Source: CAYWFU01 sp964457585
GTDB taxonomy: Bacteria > JACRDZ01
Assembly (NCBI GenBank): GCA_964457585.1
Contig: CAYWFU010000043.1
Location: 1 to 23,270 of the forward strand
Length of the DNA stretch: 23,270 nt
Reading direction: 5' to 3'
Positions 1 to 7,835 of the stretch are shown here, piece after piece. The stretch's first letter is position 1; each line of letters starts with the position of its first letter. The position numbers and the translations under genes were made by a program. Below the pieces are notes generated by a model. It did not search any database. It saw nothing but the letters and a program-made list of their open reading frames with translations, and was not told the DNA's origin.

Positions 1-235
1 GTTGAGGTTGAGGTTGAGGAAAGATTTAAATCATTATATTGATTTTTGGTTTTATTTTTTTCTTAACCTAGCCCTTAGCCTTAACCTGATTTATCATAGG
101 AGATGATATGAAAGATTGAGGTTGAGGTTGAGGTTGAGGTTGAGGAAAGATTTAAATCATTATATTGATTTTTGGTTTTATTTTTTTCTTAACCTAGCCC
201 TTAGCCTTAACCTGATTTATCATAGGAGATGATAT
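1..235. repeat. Perfect 109-bp tandem duplication with GTTGAG hexamer tract
   Basis: Positions 1-109 and 127-235 are identical base for base, separated by a 17-bp linker. Each unit begins with a run of GTTGAG hexamers (at least three at the window edge; one ATTGAG and four GTTGAG at 115-144), then an AT-rich stretch, then a pyrimidine-rich tract (CTTAACCTAGCCC and onward) that is partly complementary to the hexamer run, then TCATAGGAGATGATAT. Each unit therefore carries a ribosome-binding site and an ATG. In unit 1 the ATG (108-110) reads only three codons before TGA; in unit 2 the ATG at 237 opens the 69-codon gene. The left edge is cut by the window, so more units may lie upstream. Confidence 0.95.
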
Positions 236-236
236 A

Positions 237-446
237 ATGAGGCAAGCGGGTAAAATGATCGGGTGGAAATTTTTATTGTATTTTTTTATTGGCAGTATAA
301 TTGGCGGAGTTGTGTTCGGAATAATAGGTTATTTTGTTACAATAACACGTGATGGCAGCGTTGTAATCCCGGTAGTTTTAAGTGCCATTTTTGGTTTAAT
401 TTTTGGTGGACCTTTTTTGGCATCAAATATTGAAAAAGAAAAATAG
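237..446 (+). CDS. Small two-helix membrane protein, function unknown
   Basis: This 69-residue protein has two predicted membrane helices (about residues 10-33 and 42-62) rich in glycine (GSIIGGVVFGIIGYF in the first, IFGLIFGG in the second), a short charged loop between them and a charged C-terminus (EKEK). Such Gly-xxx-Gly-like spacing suggests tight helix packing. I do not recognise a family. The start is well supported: AGGAGATGAT at 224-233 closely resembles the extended anti-SD complement, and GGAG ends 8 bases before the ATG. The leader is the second copy of a tandem duplication, so expression may have been changed by that event. A palindrome followed by a T run lies about 70 bases after the stop and could end its transcript. 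Confidence 0.6.
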   Translation: MRQAGKMIGWKFLLYFFIGSIIGGVVFGIIGYFVTITRDGSVVIPVVLSAIFGLIFGGPFLASNIEKEK

Positions 447-517
447 GTTTTTTATACCCAAGCTAATCGGATTTGCGAAAGCTAGAAACACACTTCGTTC
501 GCGAAACTGCAGACGTA

Positions 518-545
518 GTAGAGACGCAAAATTTTGCGTCTCTAC
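518..545. repeat. 28-bp palindromic repeat, copy 1 (possible terminator)
   Basis: Perfect palindrome: GTAGAGACGCAAAA followed by its reverse complement. A run of eight T begins at 551, so on the plus strand it could act as an intrinsic terminator for the small membrane protein gene. It is one of five copies in the window, all between genes. Confidence 0.9.
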
Positions 546-564
546 ATCTATTTTTTTTCTTGAC

Positions 565-570
565 TATAAT
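565..570 (+). promoter_or_regulatory. Possible -10 element for purH
   Basis: A perfect TATAAT lies about 90 bases upstream of purH, just after the palindrome and T run. No convincing -35 hexamer is found at 16-18 bases upstream, so this is a weak call in AT-rich DNA. Confidence 0.25.
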
Positions 571-662
571 GTATATTTATGTGAAAATAATAAAATATTT
601 TTATATAAATAAATAACAAGCAATGAGCGTTGCTTCTTCATCATAGGAGATATTAAAACTCA

Positions 663-2228
663 ATGAGTAAAAGAGCCTTAATCAGTGTATCGGACAAAAC
701 AGGAATAGAAAATTTTGCACGAGCTTTAGTTGATTTAAAATTTGAAATTATTTCAACAGGCGGCACTTCTCAATTATTAAAAAATTCTTATATACCGGTA
801 ACAGATATTTCTCAATTTACAGGCTTCCCGGAAATACTTGGAGGCAGAGTTAAAACACTTCATCCGAAAGTTTATGCAGGGCTTTTAGCTCGCCGAAATG
901 ATCCGGAACATATGAAACAAATAGAAAAGCTAAATATTCCGACCATAGATATTGTAGTTGTAAACCTATACCCATTCAGTAAAGTTATATCCAGGGAAAA
1001 TGTTCATCTGGAAGAAGCCATTGAAAATATTGATATCGGCGGTCCAACAGCGTTGAGAGCTGCATCAAAAAATTACGAAAGTGTCGGTGTAATTGTTGAT
1101 CCTGGACAATATGAAGATGTAATCAAAGAATTAAAATCGAATAATGGGGAATTGACGCTTAATACAAAATTTAAATTAGCCTGCTATGTATTTAAACATA
1201 CTTCACAATATGATAATGTAATTTATAATTTTTTAGCAAATAAAGCTGGAATAGCGCAGAACTTTTTCCCTGAAGAGCTTAATTTTAATTTTAAAAAAGT
1301 TCAGGATCTCCGTTATGGTGAAAATCCGCATCAAAAAGCCGCATTTTATAAAGAAATAAAAGTGAATAATGAGCCATGTATTACCAATTCCATGCAATTA
1401 CAGGGTAAAGAACTTTCTTTTAATAACATTCTGGATGCAAATGCAGCATTGGAGATAATTAAGGAATATAATGAACCTGCCTGTGTTATTATCAAACATA
1501 ATAATCCATGCGGTGTTGCCTTGGGGAAAGATTCATATAACGCTTTTGTAAAAGCATTTGCAACAGATCCTGTTTCAGCATTTGGCGGTGTTATTTCTTT
1601 CAATTGTACTGTAGATAAAAATGCAGCTGAAAAAATTATTGAGAATTTTGTTGAAATAGTTATTGCTCCGCAGTTTACTGATGCAGCTTTGACAATCTTT
1701 AAAGCTAAGTCGAATGTGAGATTGCTGGAACTTGGTGAAAAAGCTTTGGAAAAAATTAAATATGATGAAAAAGAGTTTGATATTAAAAAAGTTGTTGGCG
1801 GATTATTGATTCAGGATAGAGATATAATTACATTAAATAAAGCAGACTTAAAAATTGTAACAAAACGGATTCCGACTGAAAAAGAAATGAATGATTTAAT
1901 ATTTGCATGGAAAGTATGTAAGCATGTAAAATCAAACGCAATTGTTTATGCGCGTGACAACCAGACTGTTGGAATTGGCGCAGGGCAGATGAGCAGAGTT
2001 GATTCTTCAAAATTAGCTGTAATGAAAGCGCAGCTTGATATTAAGGGAACAGTTTTAGCATCAGATGCTTTTTTCCCTTTTCGGGATGGTATTGATGCAG
2101 CTCATAAAGCAGGAGCAACTGCTGTTATTCAGCCAGGCGGATCACAGAAAGATAAAGAAGTGATAGAAGCTTGTAACGAATATGATATGGCAATGATTTT
2201 TACAAACATCAGACATTTTAAACACTAA
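663..2228 (+). CDS. purH: Bifunctional AICAR transformylase / IMP cyclohydrolase PurH
   Basis: PurH catalyses the last two steps of de novo purine synthesis: formylation of AICAR by 10-formyl-tetrahydrofolate, then closure of FAICAR to IMP. The 521-residue length is normal for the family. The N-terminal MGS-like cyclohydrolase domain begins RALISVSDKTGI and contains STGGT and GGRVKTLHPKV. The transformylase domain carries the characteristic KHNNPCGVALG with the catalytic Lys-His at residues 278-279, SAFGG soon after, QPGGSQKDKEV near the end, and the typical C-terminus NIRHFKH. The ATG is preceded by TCATAGGAGA at 641-650, with rather long spacing (13 bases after GGAG). The gene is 51 bases upstream of the TolQ/ExbB-like gene on the same strand, so read-through is possible, but I see no functional link. 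Confidence 0.97.
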   Translation: MSKRALISVSDKTGIENFARALVDLKFEIISTGGTSQLLKNSYIPVTDISQFTGFPEILGGRVKTLHPKVYAGLLARRNDPEHMKQIEKLNIPTIDIVVVNLYPFSKVISRENVHLEEAIENIDIGGPTALRAASKNYESVGVIVDPGQYEDVIKELKSNNGELTLNTKFKLACYVFKHTSQYDNVIYNFLANKAGIAQNFFPEELNFNFKKVQDLRYGENPHQKAAFYKEIKVNNEPCITNSMQLQGKELSFNNILDANAALEIIKEYNEPACVIIKHNNPCGVALGKDSYNAFVKAFATDPVSAFGGVISFNCTVDKNAAEKIIENFVEIVIAPQFTDAALTIFKAKSNVRLLELGEKALEKIKYDEKEFDIKKVVGGLLIQDRDIITLNKADLKIVTKRIPTEKEMNDLIFAWKVCKHVKSNAIVYARDNQTVGIGAGQMSRVDSSKLAVMKAQLDIKGTVLASDAFFPFRDGIDAAHKAGATAVIQPGGSQKDKEVIEACNEYDMAMIFTNIRHFKH

Positions 2229-2279
2229 CGTTAGAAAAATATTAAATTTATTAAAAAAATAGGAGGCAGGGGCGGTAAA

Positions 2280-3032
2280 ATGAAAGCAAAAAAATTTTTT
2301 AAACAAAATAAACAAATTATTATGCTGGTGGCAATGTTTGTTTTGGTCTTTTTTACAGTTTCCATATTTGGGGTTGAAGAAGTTGATATAAGTCAGAAAT
2401 CAAGATCATGGGTAGTAGATATGTATGTCCGGGGTGGATTTACTATGCACTTAATTCTTCTTTGTTCTATTTTTGGAGTATATATAATAATAGAAAAAGC
2501 AGTAAAATTACGTAAAAATATAGTTATGCCGGAAAATTTTGTTGCTCAGATAAGAAGTATAACAAAATCCAATGATATAACTCAGCTTATGGAGTTTTGC
2601 AAAAACAAAGATATTTCTGTTGCAAAAGTTTTAGACAGTGGTTTAAAGGAGTATAGAGAAGGATTAAGCGCTGTACAGGGAGCTATTGATAAACAGGGGA
2701 GTGCTGAAATAAATTATTTTTATAAACACTTGCAGATGCTGGGAGTTTTAGCAAATATGGCCCCATTATTTGGATTTTTAGGTACTGTTACCGGAATGAT
2801 TACGGCATTTGGAGTTGTAGCAGGTTATGGCTCAAGCCGTCCGGATTTATTGGCTGCCGGTGTTGCTGAAGCTTTGATTACCACAGCATATGGATTATTT
2901 GTTGGAATCCCGTTGCTTATTTTTTATTATTATTTTGATTCTAAAGTTACTGACCTATCATTTGAAATGCAGGAATTCGCGACTAATACAGTATCTGAAT
3001 TAGTTCATGGAGGGGATTTAGGTGGCATTTAG
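2280..3032 (+). CDS. MotA/TolQ/ExbB family proton channel protein
   Basis: Inner-membrane proton channel subunit of the TolQ/ExbB/MotA family, which with a TolR/ExbD partner uses the proton gradient to drive a periplasm-spanning protein. The 250-residue product has the family's conserved helices: one at about 52-75 (GGFTMHLILLCSIFGVYIII), one at about 150-178 containing APLFGFLGTVTGMI (from residue 161), and one at about 197-219 (EALITTAYGLFVGIPLL), plus an extra N-terminal hydrophobic segment at about 13-31 that could be an uncleaved anchor or signal sequence. AGGAGG at 2261-2266 precedes the ATG by 13 bases. Its last 11 bases overlap the TolR/ExbD-like gene, indicating translational coupling. 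TolQ, ExbB and AglR-like subfamilies cannot be separated by eye. Confidence 0.93.
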   Translation: MKAKKFFKQNKQIIMLVAMFVLVFFTVSIFGVEEVDISQKSRSWVVDMYVRGGFTMHLILLCSIFGVYIIIEKAVKLRKNIVMPENFVAQIRSITKSNDITQLMEFCKNKDISVAKVLDSGLKEYREGLSAVQGAIDKQGSAEINYFYKHLQMLGVLANMAPLFGFLGTVTGMITAFGVVAGYGSSRPDLLAAGVAEALITTAYGLFVGIPLLIFYYYFDSKVTDLSFEMQEFATNTVSELVHGGDLGGI

Positions 3033-3423
3033 ACGTCAGCAAAAAAAAATAGATTTAAGTTTACCGTCTTTAAGTGATATCATATTTCTATTGCTTACAT
3101 TTTTTCTTTTAACTGCAAATTATGTAGAAATGGATGAGATTCTGGATATTAAACTTCCAAGCGCTAAAGGGACAGAAGGCCAGGAAAGACAAAATAATTT
3201 AATTGAAATAAGTCTGGAAGGTAAAATTAGTTTTAATGGTACAAGTATTACTAAAGAAGTATTACAATATAAATTAAATAAATTAATTAAGGACTTTCCT
3301 GATGAAGTTGTTGTTATTCGTGCAGATAAAAGAGCCCCATATTCAGATGTTGTATCCATTATGGGTATATGTAAATCAGCAAAAGTACAGAGATTAGGTC
3401 TTGCAGCTTTAATAGAAGAATGA
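3022..3423 (+). CDS. ExbD/TolR family biopolymer transport protein
   Basis: Partner of the proton channel. The 133-residue protein has a short basic cytoplasmic N-terminus, one membrane helix (about residues 17-34, SLSDIIFLLLTFFLLTAN) and a periplasmic domain. Asp19 lies in the helix at the position of the protonatable Asp of ExbD and TolR. The periplasmic part contains VVIRADKRAPYSDVVSIM, the conserved segment of the family. It starts at GTG, inside the end of the upstream gene; GGAGGGG at 3009-3015 supports this start. The helix, the Asp and the overlap with a TolQ/ExbB gene make the family assignment firm; which system it serves is inferred from the TonB/TolA-like gene downstream. Confidence 0.93.
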   Translation: MAFRRQQKKIDLSLPSLSDIIFLLLTFFLLTANYVEMDEILDIKLPSAKGTEGQERQNNLIEISLEGKISFNGTSITKEVLQYKLNKLIKDFPDEVVVIRADKRAPYSDVVSIMGICKSAKVQRLGLAALIEE

Positions 3424-3492
3424 GAAGTTGAGAATATGAATCACATTAAGAAGATGAGATGATGAGAAGATAAGAGAATAGGAAATTTTTTT

Positions 3493-3520
3493 GTACAGAC
3501 GCAAAATTTTGCGTCTCTAC
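3493..3520. repeat. 28-bp palindromic repeat, copy 2
   Basis: Matches the 28-bp palindrome with one mismatch in the left arm (GTACAGAC instead of GTAGAGAC). It lies 69 bases after the ExbD/TolR-like stop and is followed by a T-rich stretch, so it may terminate the exbB-exbD transcript. It is itself bracketed by an imperfect inverted repeat, TTAAGAAGATGAG at 3446-3458 and CTTAACTTCTTAA at 3530-3542 (two mismatches). Confidence 0.85.
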
Positions 3521-3555
3521 TTTATTTTTCTTAACTTCTTAATTTTTTCAATTTT

Positions 3556-3720
3556 CTATACCTAGAGGGGTCATAAATTGTGATTTTTTCGGTGAGGATT
3601 GAGCATCGAGAGCAAGGCGCGAAGGTGAGAAATAGCCTCGCCTATTTCGAACCTGACGAGTGCAGCTATCGATGTCCAAGACCAGCGAAAAAACAGAATT
3701 TATGCCCCCTCTGGGTATAG
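3556..3720. repeat. 165-bp hairpin element, copy 1
   Basis: The sequence is about 95% identical, without gaps, to 7362-7526 (I count 8 substitutions). Its ends are inverted repeats of about 35 bases (CTATACCTAGAGGGGTCATA at the left, its near complement at the right), and inner segments continue to pair (CATCGA with TCGATG; GAAATAG with CTATTTC), so a single strand can fold almost end to end. No open reading frame of note is inside. This fits a small non-autonomous inverted-repeat element or a structured intergenic repeat. It lies 76 bases upstream of the TonB-like gene. Confidence 0.85.
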
Positions 3721-3796
3721 CTTCCCAACCTCTCACATTCCAAAATTTTTTCAACTTCATATCCTCTATTTAAAAACTTTAGAAAGCAGATAAAAA

Positions 3797-6700
3797 TTGA
3801 AATTAACTTATTCATATATAAAAATACAAAAAAGTACATGGTTTAACTTTATTAATTTTATAAGTTCAATATCTATTCATTTTATCATTTTTGTTCTTTT
3901 GAATACTATTCCGAATATTTCAACAAATACTGCATCATGGAATCAAATTCAAACAGTTAAAAAACAGGCAGGAAACAAAAACTGGGCAAGAGGAATTGAA
4001 GTAATTAATATGATCCCTTCCGATGAAATTAAAATTAATGAGAGTAAAGTCAAAGATACAGGCAAGCCAAAAAAGGAAGGTAAACTTGGTAAAGCCAAAC
4101 TGGGTAAAGTTAAAGGGAAACACAGTTTTAGTCCCAAAATCAGTATGACAAAAAAAGAAGAACCTCAAATGGAGAAATTGATTTCTGAAAAAAATGCAGC
4201 TAAATCTCAAGAAAAAAAACAACCTAAAAAAGTAATACAAATACCAAATCTTGGAACAGAAAGAGGCGTTCGTTCTATAACTGATAAATCCCCGCTCAGT
4301 TCACCACCAAGCGCGAATGTTGGAAATCCAAGTAAAAAATCAGGAGACAAAGAAGGAAGTAAAAATCAGATAGATCAAAAAGCTGTTTCAAAAACACAAC
4401 CTAAGGAAGAAATAAAACCTGAGAAAAAAATTGCTGAACCTAAAAAAATTGATATAAAAAAATTACCAATACCTGAACCTAAAATACTTGAAAATATAGC
4501 AAAAAAAATAGAACCTCTAAAAACACAGATTCAAAAGAAAATGTTTATAGAAGATAAAATTAAGCCGCAAACAACACAACCGATAAAACCTGCTGAAGAA
4601 ATAAAAAAACCTTTAGCTGAGCTTGATGAAAAGAAAATAATAGAAAAAATAAAAGAAATTGAAAAAATCGAAGAAATTAAAAAACAGGATATGACTACGG
4701 TAAAAGAAAAAATGCCTGAACCAGAAAAATTAGTTAGAGAAACAATTAGTGAAATAAGCCAGAAAGGTAAAATAGCGCCACAATTACTTACTCAGGTAGG
4801 TATGACTCCTAAGAAGATGTCTCTTGGGGCTACAAAGATGCTTGCTGGAGATAGAATAAGAGAAATTGCCACTATTTCACCTGATCAGGATAAAGCTATT
4901 GGAAAAACAGATGTACAGAATCAGTTGAAATTAGGATCAAGTGCTGGAACATTTGAGAATAAAATTAAGGACTCCCCGGGTGATGCAAATCCTATATTAT
5001 TTGCAAATAAAGGGAATGAAAATTTTGCAAAAAATACTCCTCCTCCGTCTGATTTAAAATTTGAGGAAAAGGAATCTTTTGTGCAGTCACAGGAAGAAAG
5101 CGAAAAGATTTCAGCAAAAATGATCAGGACTCTGACACAGGACACTATTTTAAAACAGAGATCTAGTATTGAACCAGTTATTCCAAGAGAACCTAAAAGA
5201 ATAAAAATAGCTTCAGTCCAAAAAGAAGAAGAGCTTTTCAAAAAGGAAACCAAAGTTCAGGAAGAACAATTAAAGGAAATTTTAAAACCAGGTGATAAAA
5301 TTGGGACAAAAGATGCTTTACAAAAAATGCTTGAACAAGTTCGTGAAGAAGCTCAAAAAGAAGAAGAAAAAAGAATAACAAAAGTATTAGATTCTACAAA
5401 CTTAGAAGATTTTCCAGCATATTTATCAAAAGAAGAACTTAATAAAGATTCAAATTTAATCGGGAATAAAAACATTATAGCATCCGGGGATAAGGGGGAA
5501 GCTGTTCAAACAATAAAATTTAAAAGAACCCTTGACCGTAATCCAATGTCCGTAACAAAAAGAACACCTTTAACAAGGGTAGCAACAGGTGGTTCTACAA
5601 GAAGAGTTATAAGGGAAGATATTTCACAGGAAGATATGAAAAAAATTGAAAAATATATTGAAAAAGTAAAAAAATTAGAAAGTAGTTCAGGTAGTGATGG
5701 GGGGGGATTTCTTTTTGAACCTATTATAAAACAGTTTGATATTGAAGCTTTGCTTTTTAAAAAGGAAGAAAGAGCTGATGCAGGAGGATCGGTAGGTGAT
5801 AAAAAAGAGCAGAGTGATTTTATAGATGAGAATACGCCTGTTTCAGAAAAAGAAAAAATGGGAAGTTCTGTTAAGGAAAATATAGACCAGTCTAATATTT
5901 TTGGAGAAAAGGAAGCTTTTGCTCAAATTGGGATGGGTTTTGAACCGGGAGATATGGGAGTTGTTGGAAAATTAGCAGCAGGAAAAGGAACATTTGGTTT
6001 AAAAGAAAAACAAATTGGAGAAATGGACAGGCAATTTAAAGATATTGCTGCCTATTCAAAAGCTAAATTTTTAAGCATGGATAAAGGTGGTTTCCCAAAA
6101 ATTTCTTCTGTTGCACATGATGCAACTAGAACTCTTGGTAAAAAAGATGAATTAGTAGTTACTATGCAGGGCGACTCTGGAGAATCTGCTTCTTTTGATA
6201 TTGGATTATATAGAACTGAAATACATATGAATGAAATATCACCGGGTATTTATAAAGGGATTTATCGTATTGTTGAAGGTGATAATGTTTCTGACGCTAC
6301 AATTGTTGGTTATCTTATGAATAAAGAAAATAAACAATCATCAATGGCAGCAACAACTACTGTTAGTATTGATACATCACCGGGAATAACTATTGCTACT
6401 CCTCAGCGCGATATTACAGTTGATAAAGCAATCCAAACTATAACAGGAGTTGTTGATGACCCGGAAGTTAAAAATATTGTATTATCTTTAAATGGCAATA
6501 TGCGAAATGTTCCGGTAGAAAACGGATTTTTTAATGCTGATGTTGAATTAGTAAAAGGGAAAAATGTAATAGAAGTTATGGCTGTAAATTCAAAAGGTGA
6601 TATTGGAAGAGATAAAATGGATTTAACTTATGCAACTTATAAAGTAGGTCCTAAAATAACAATAAATTCACCTACTGATGGAAATGTTATAAATGTTGCA

Positions 6701-7333
6701 GATAGTCCTATCATTGAAGTTCATGGAACAATAAGTGATTTTAGTATTTCAAAGGCAAAATTAACAGTTAACGAAATTCCACTGGATATTACTGTTCAAG
6801 ATGGTGAATTTAATCAAAAAGTTGTATTATTTTCTCCTGAAAATAGCTTTAGTGTTCAGGCTATAAATGCTGAAGGAACTATAGGTATAAGCGAACCAGT
6901 TATAGTCAAAACCACAGGATTGGGGCATTTTGATGCAATTTTAAATTTAAACTGGGATGGGCAAAAAGCAGATCTTGATCTGGTGCTTAAAAATGCAACT
7001 GGAAAATTTATATCGCATAAATCTCCAAGTATTGACCAGAATCCTAATGCTATTCCAGGCGGTAGACTTGAATTGGATGATACAGAGGGTTTTGGTCCGG
7101 AAGTAATAACTCTGCGGCAGGCAACTGCTGGTTTATATTCTGTACATGTAAATTATTATGAAGGCAATGGGGATAAAACTATTAATGCATCAGTAAGTAT
7201 TATTTTGACAGATCCTAATGATCCATCAAAAAGCAGTTCAAAAATATTTGGTCCTAAAACAATGAATGTTGGAGAAGAATGGAAAGTAATTTTTATAGGG
7301 ATTCCTGAAATGAGATTTTATTCAATTGAATAA
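3797..7333 (+). CDS. TonB/TolA-like hybrid protein: SxxxH anchor, K/E/P stalk, Ig-like and DUF2135-like modules
   Basis: This 1178-residue protein follows the ExbB-ExbD pair. A single N-terminal helix (about residues 19-36) contains Ser24-xxx-His28, the SxxxH signature by which TonB and TolA contact ExbB-ExbD or TolQ-TolR. A long Lys/Glu/Pro-rich region follows (about 50-480, including coiled-coil-like EKIKEIEKIEEIKKQ), then a low-complexity linker. Residues about 750-858 form a beta-rich module with a SPGIYKGIYRIVEGD motif. Two Ig-like modules follow (about 860-950 and 951-1040, the second starting KITINSPTDGNVI). The last 135 residues (from 1043, LNWDGQKADLDLVL) resemble DUF2135/YfaP. I see no canonical TonB C-terminal domain. 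The start is TTG; a stop lies two codons upstream, so little alternative exists, and the SD is weak. Domain calls are by eye; the anchor and gene order are the strongest evidence. Confidence 0.8.
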   Translation: MKLTYSYIKIQKSTWFNFINFISSISIHFIIFVLLNTIPNISTNTASWNQIQTVKKQAGNKNWARGIEVINMIPSDEIKINESKVKDTGKPKKEGKLGKAKLGKVKGKHSFSPKISMTKKEEPQMEKLISEKNAAKSQEKKQPKKVIQIPNLGTERGVRSITDKSPLSSPPSANVGNPSKKSGDKEGSKNQIDQKAVSKTQPKEEIKPEKKIAEPKKIDIKKLPIPEPKILENIAKKIEPLKTQIQKKMFIEDKIKPQTTQPIKPAEEIKKPLAELDEKKIIEKIKEIEKIEEIKKQDMTTVKEKMPEPEKLVRETISEISQKGKIAPQLLTQVGMTPKKMSLGATKMLAGDRIREIATISPDQDKAIGKTDVQNQLKLGSSAGTFENKIKDSPGDANPILFANKGNENFAKNTPPPSDLKFEEKESFVQSQEESEKISAKMIRTLTQDTILKQRSSIEPVIPREPKRIKIASVQKEEELFKKETKVQEEQLKEILKPGDKIGTKDALQKMLEQVREEAQKEEEKRITKVLDSTNLEDFPAYLSKEELNKDSNLIGNKNIIASGDKGEAVQTIKFKRTLDRNPMSVTKRTPLTRVATGGSTRRVIREDISQEDMKKIEKYIEKVKKLESSSGSDGGGFLFEPIIKQFDIEALLFKKEERADAGGSVGDKKEQSDFIDENTPVSEKEKMGSSVKENIDQSNIFGEKEAFAQIGMGFEPGDMGVVGKLAAGKGTFGLKEKQIGEMDRQFKDIAAYSKAKFLSMDKGGFPKISSVAHDATRTLGKKDELVVTMQGDSGESASFDIGLYRTEIHMNEISPGIYKGIYRIVEGDNVSDATIVGYLMNKENKQSSMAATTTVSIDTSPGITIATPQRDITVDKAIQTITGVVDDPEVKNIVLSLNGNMRNVPVENGFFNADVELVKGKNVIEVMAVNSKGDIGRDKMDLTYATYKVGPKITINSPTDGNVINVADSPIIEVHGTISDFSISKAKLTVNEIPLDITVQDGEFNQKVVLFSPENSFSVQAINAEGTIGISEPVIVKTTGLGHFDAILNLNWDGQKADLDLVLKNATGKFISHKSPSIDQNPNAIPGGRLELDDTEGFGPEVITLRQATAGLYSVHVNYYEGNGDKTINASVSIILTDPNDPSKSSSKIFGPKTMNVGEEWKVIFIGIPEMRFYSIE

Positions 7334-7361
7334 AGGTAAGCGTTCAGGTATCAGCTTTCAG

Positions 7362-7526
7362 CTATACCCAGAGGGGTCATAAATTGTGATTTTTTCGGTG
7401 AGGATTGGGCATCGAGAGCAAGGCGTGAAGGTGAGAAATAGCCTCGCCTATTTCGAACCTGAGCAACGCAGCTATCGATGTCCAAGACCAGCGAAAAAAC
7501 AGAATTTATGACCCCTCTGGGTATAG
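7362..7526. repeat. 165-bp hairpin element, copy 2
   Basis: Second copy of the element at 3556-3720, in the same orientation and the same length. Here the terminal inverted repeat is nearly perfect and extends to AGCTATACCC...GGGTATAGCT (7360-7528). Two of the differences from copy 1 restore pairing in the outer stem, so this copy is the better preserved. It begins 28 bases after the stop of the TonB-like gene and could act as a large terminator-like hairpin. Confidence 0.88.
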
Positions 7527-7542
7527 CTTCATTAAAAAATGG

Positions 7543-7570
7543 TTGACAAAAAAAAGTAAATTTATATAAT
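7543..7570 (+). promoter_or_regulatory. Consensus sigma-70-type promoter for the TPR genes
   Basis: TTGACA at 7543-7548 and TATAAT at 7565-7570 are both perfect consensus hexamers with a 16-base spacer. It points toward the giant TPR gene, whose ATG is about 265 bases downstream. It implies that the TPR genes can be transcribed separately from the exbB-exbD-tonB-like genes. Confidence 0.75.
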
Positions 7571-7601
7571 CTACATTATAAGGAAAAGGGAGGAAAAAGT
7601 G

Positions 7602-7795
7602 AACCACAGAGATCACAGAATTTATTTTTATAATTTTTTAATCTCTTTGTTCTCATGAGGTTTCATTGTTTCTATTTAAAAAATAGTTTAAATAAGCTGG
7701 GAATTTATAGGGCATATAGAGGGCACAGAGGGGGAGAACTTTAAAATTCTTCTAACTCATTAATATTTAAAAGTTTCTCTGTGTTCTCTGTGGTT
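7602..7795. repeat. Inverted-repeat element with AACCACAGAGA ends
   Basis: The left end AACCACAGAGATCACAGA (7602-7619) is the reverse complement, with one mismatch, of 7778-7795. The 194-bp interval has no convincing gene. The 11-mer AAGGAAAAGGG occurs on both sides (7580-7590 and 7817-7827), although not directly abutting the ends. This looks like a small inserted element that lengthened the leader of the giant TPR gene. The region 7334-7835 holds only this element, the 165-bp hairpin element and the promoter. Confidence 0.7.
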
Positions 7796-7835
7796 AATTT
7801 TTGACATTATCATATTAAGGAAAAGGGTAAAATGT

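Noticed and set aside
403..612. 69-codon plus-strand ORF overlapping the end of the small membrane gene
   Set aside because: It overlaps the better-supported gene, runs through the palindromic repeat and has no ribosome-binding site or protein-like pattern.
2228..3423. purH as a functional part of the Tol-like block
   Set aside because: Only strand and proximity (51 bases) connect them; purine synthesis has no known role in these envelope systems.
3548..3760. 70-codon minus-strand ORF
   Set aside because: It is a chance reading of the 165-bp hairpin element; the other copy does not keep a comparable gene.
7599..7658. Short GTG-initiated ORF after the consensus promoter, preceded by GGGAGG
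   Set aside because: Only 19 codons, lying inside the inverted-repeat element, with no protein-like features. A leader peptide cannot be excluded but nothing supports it.
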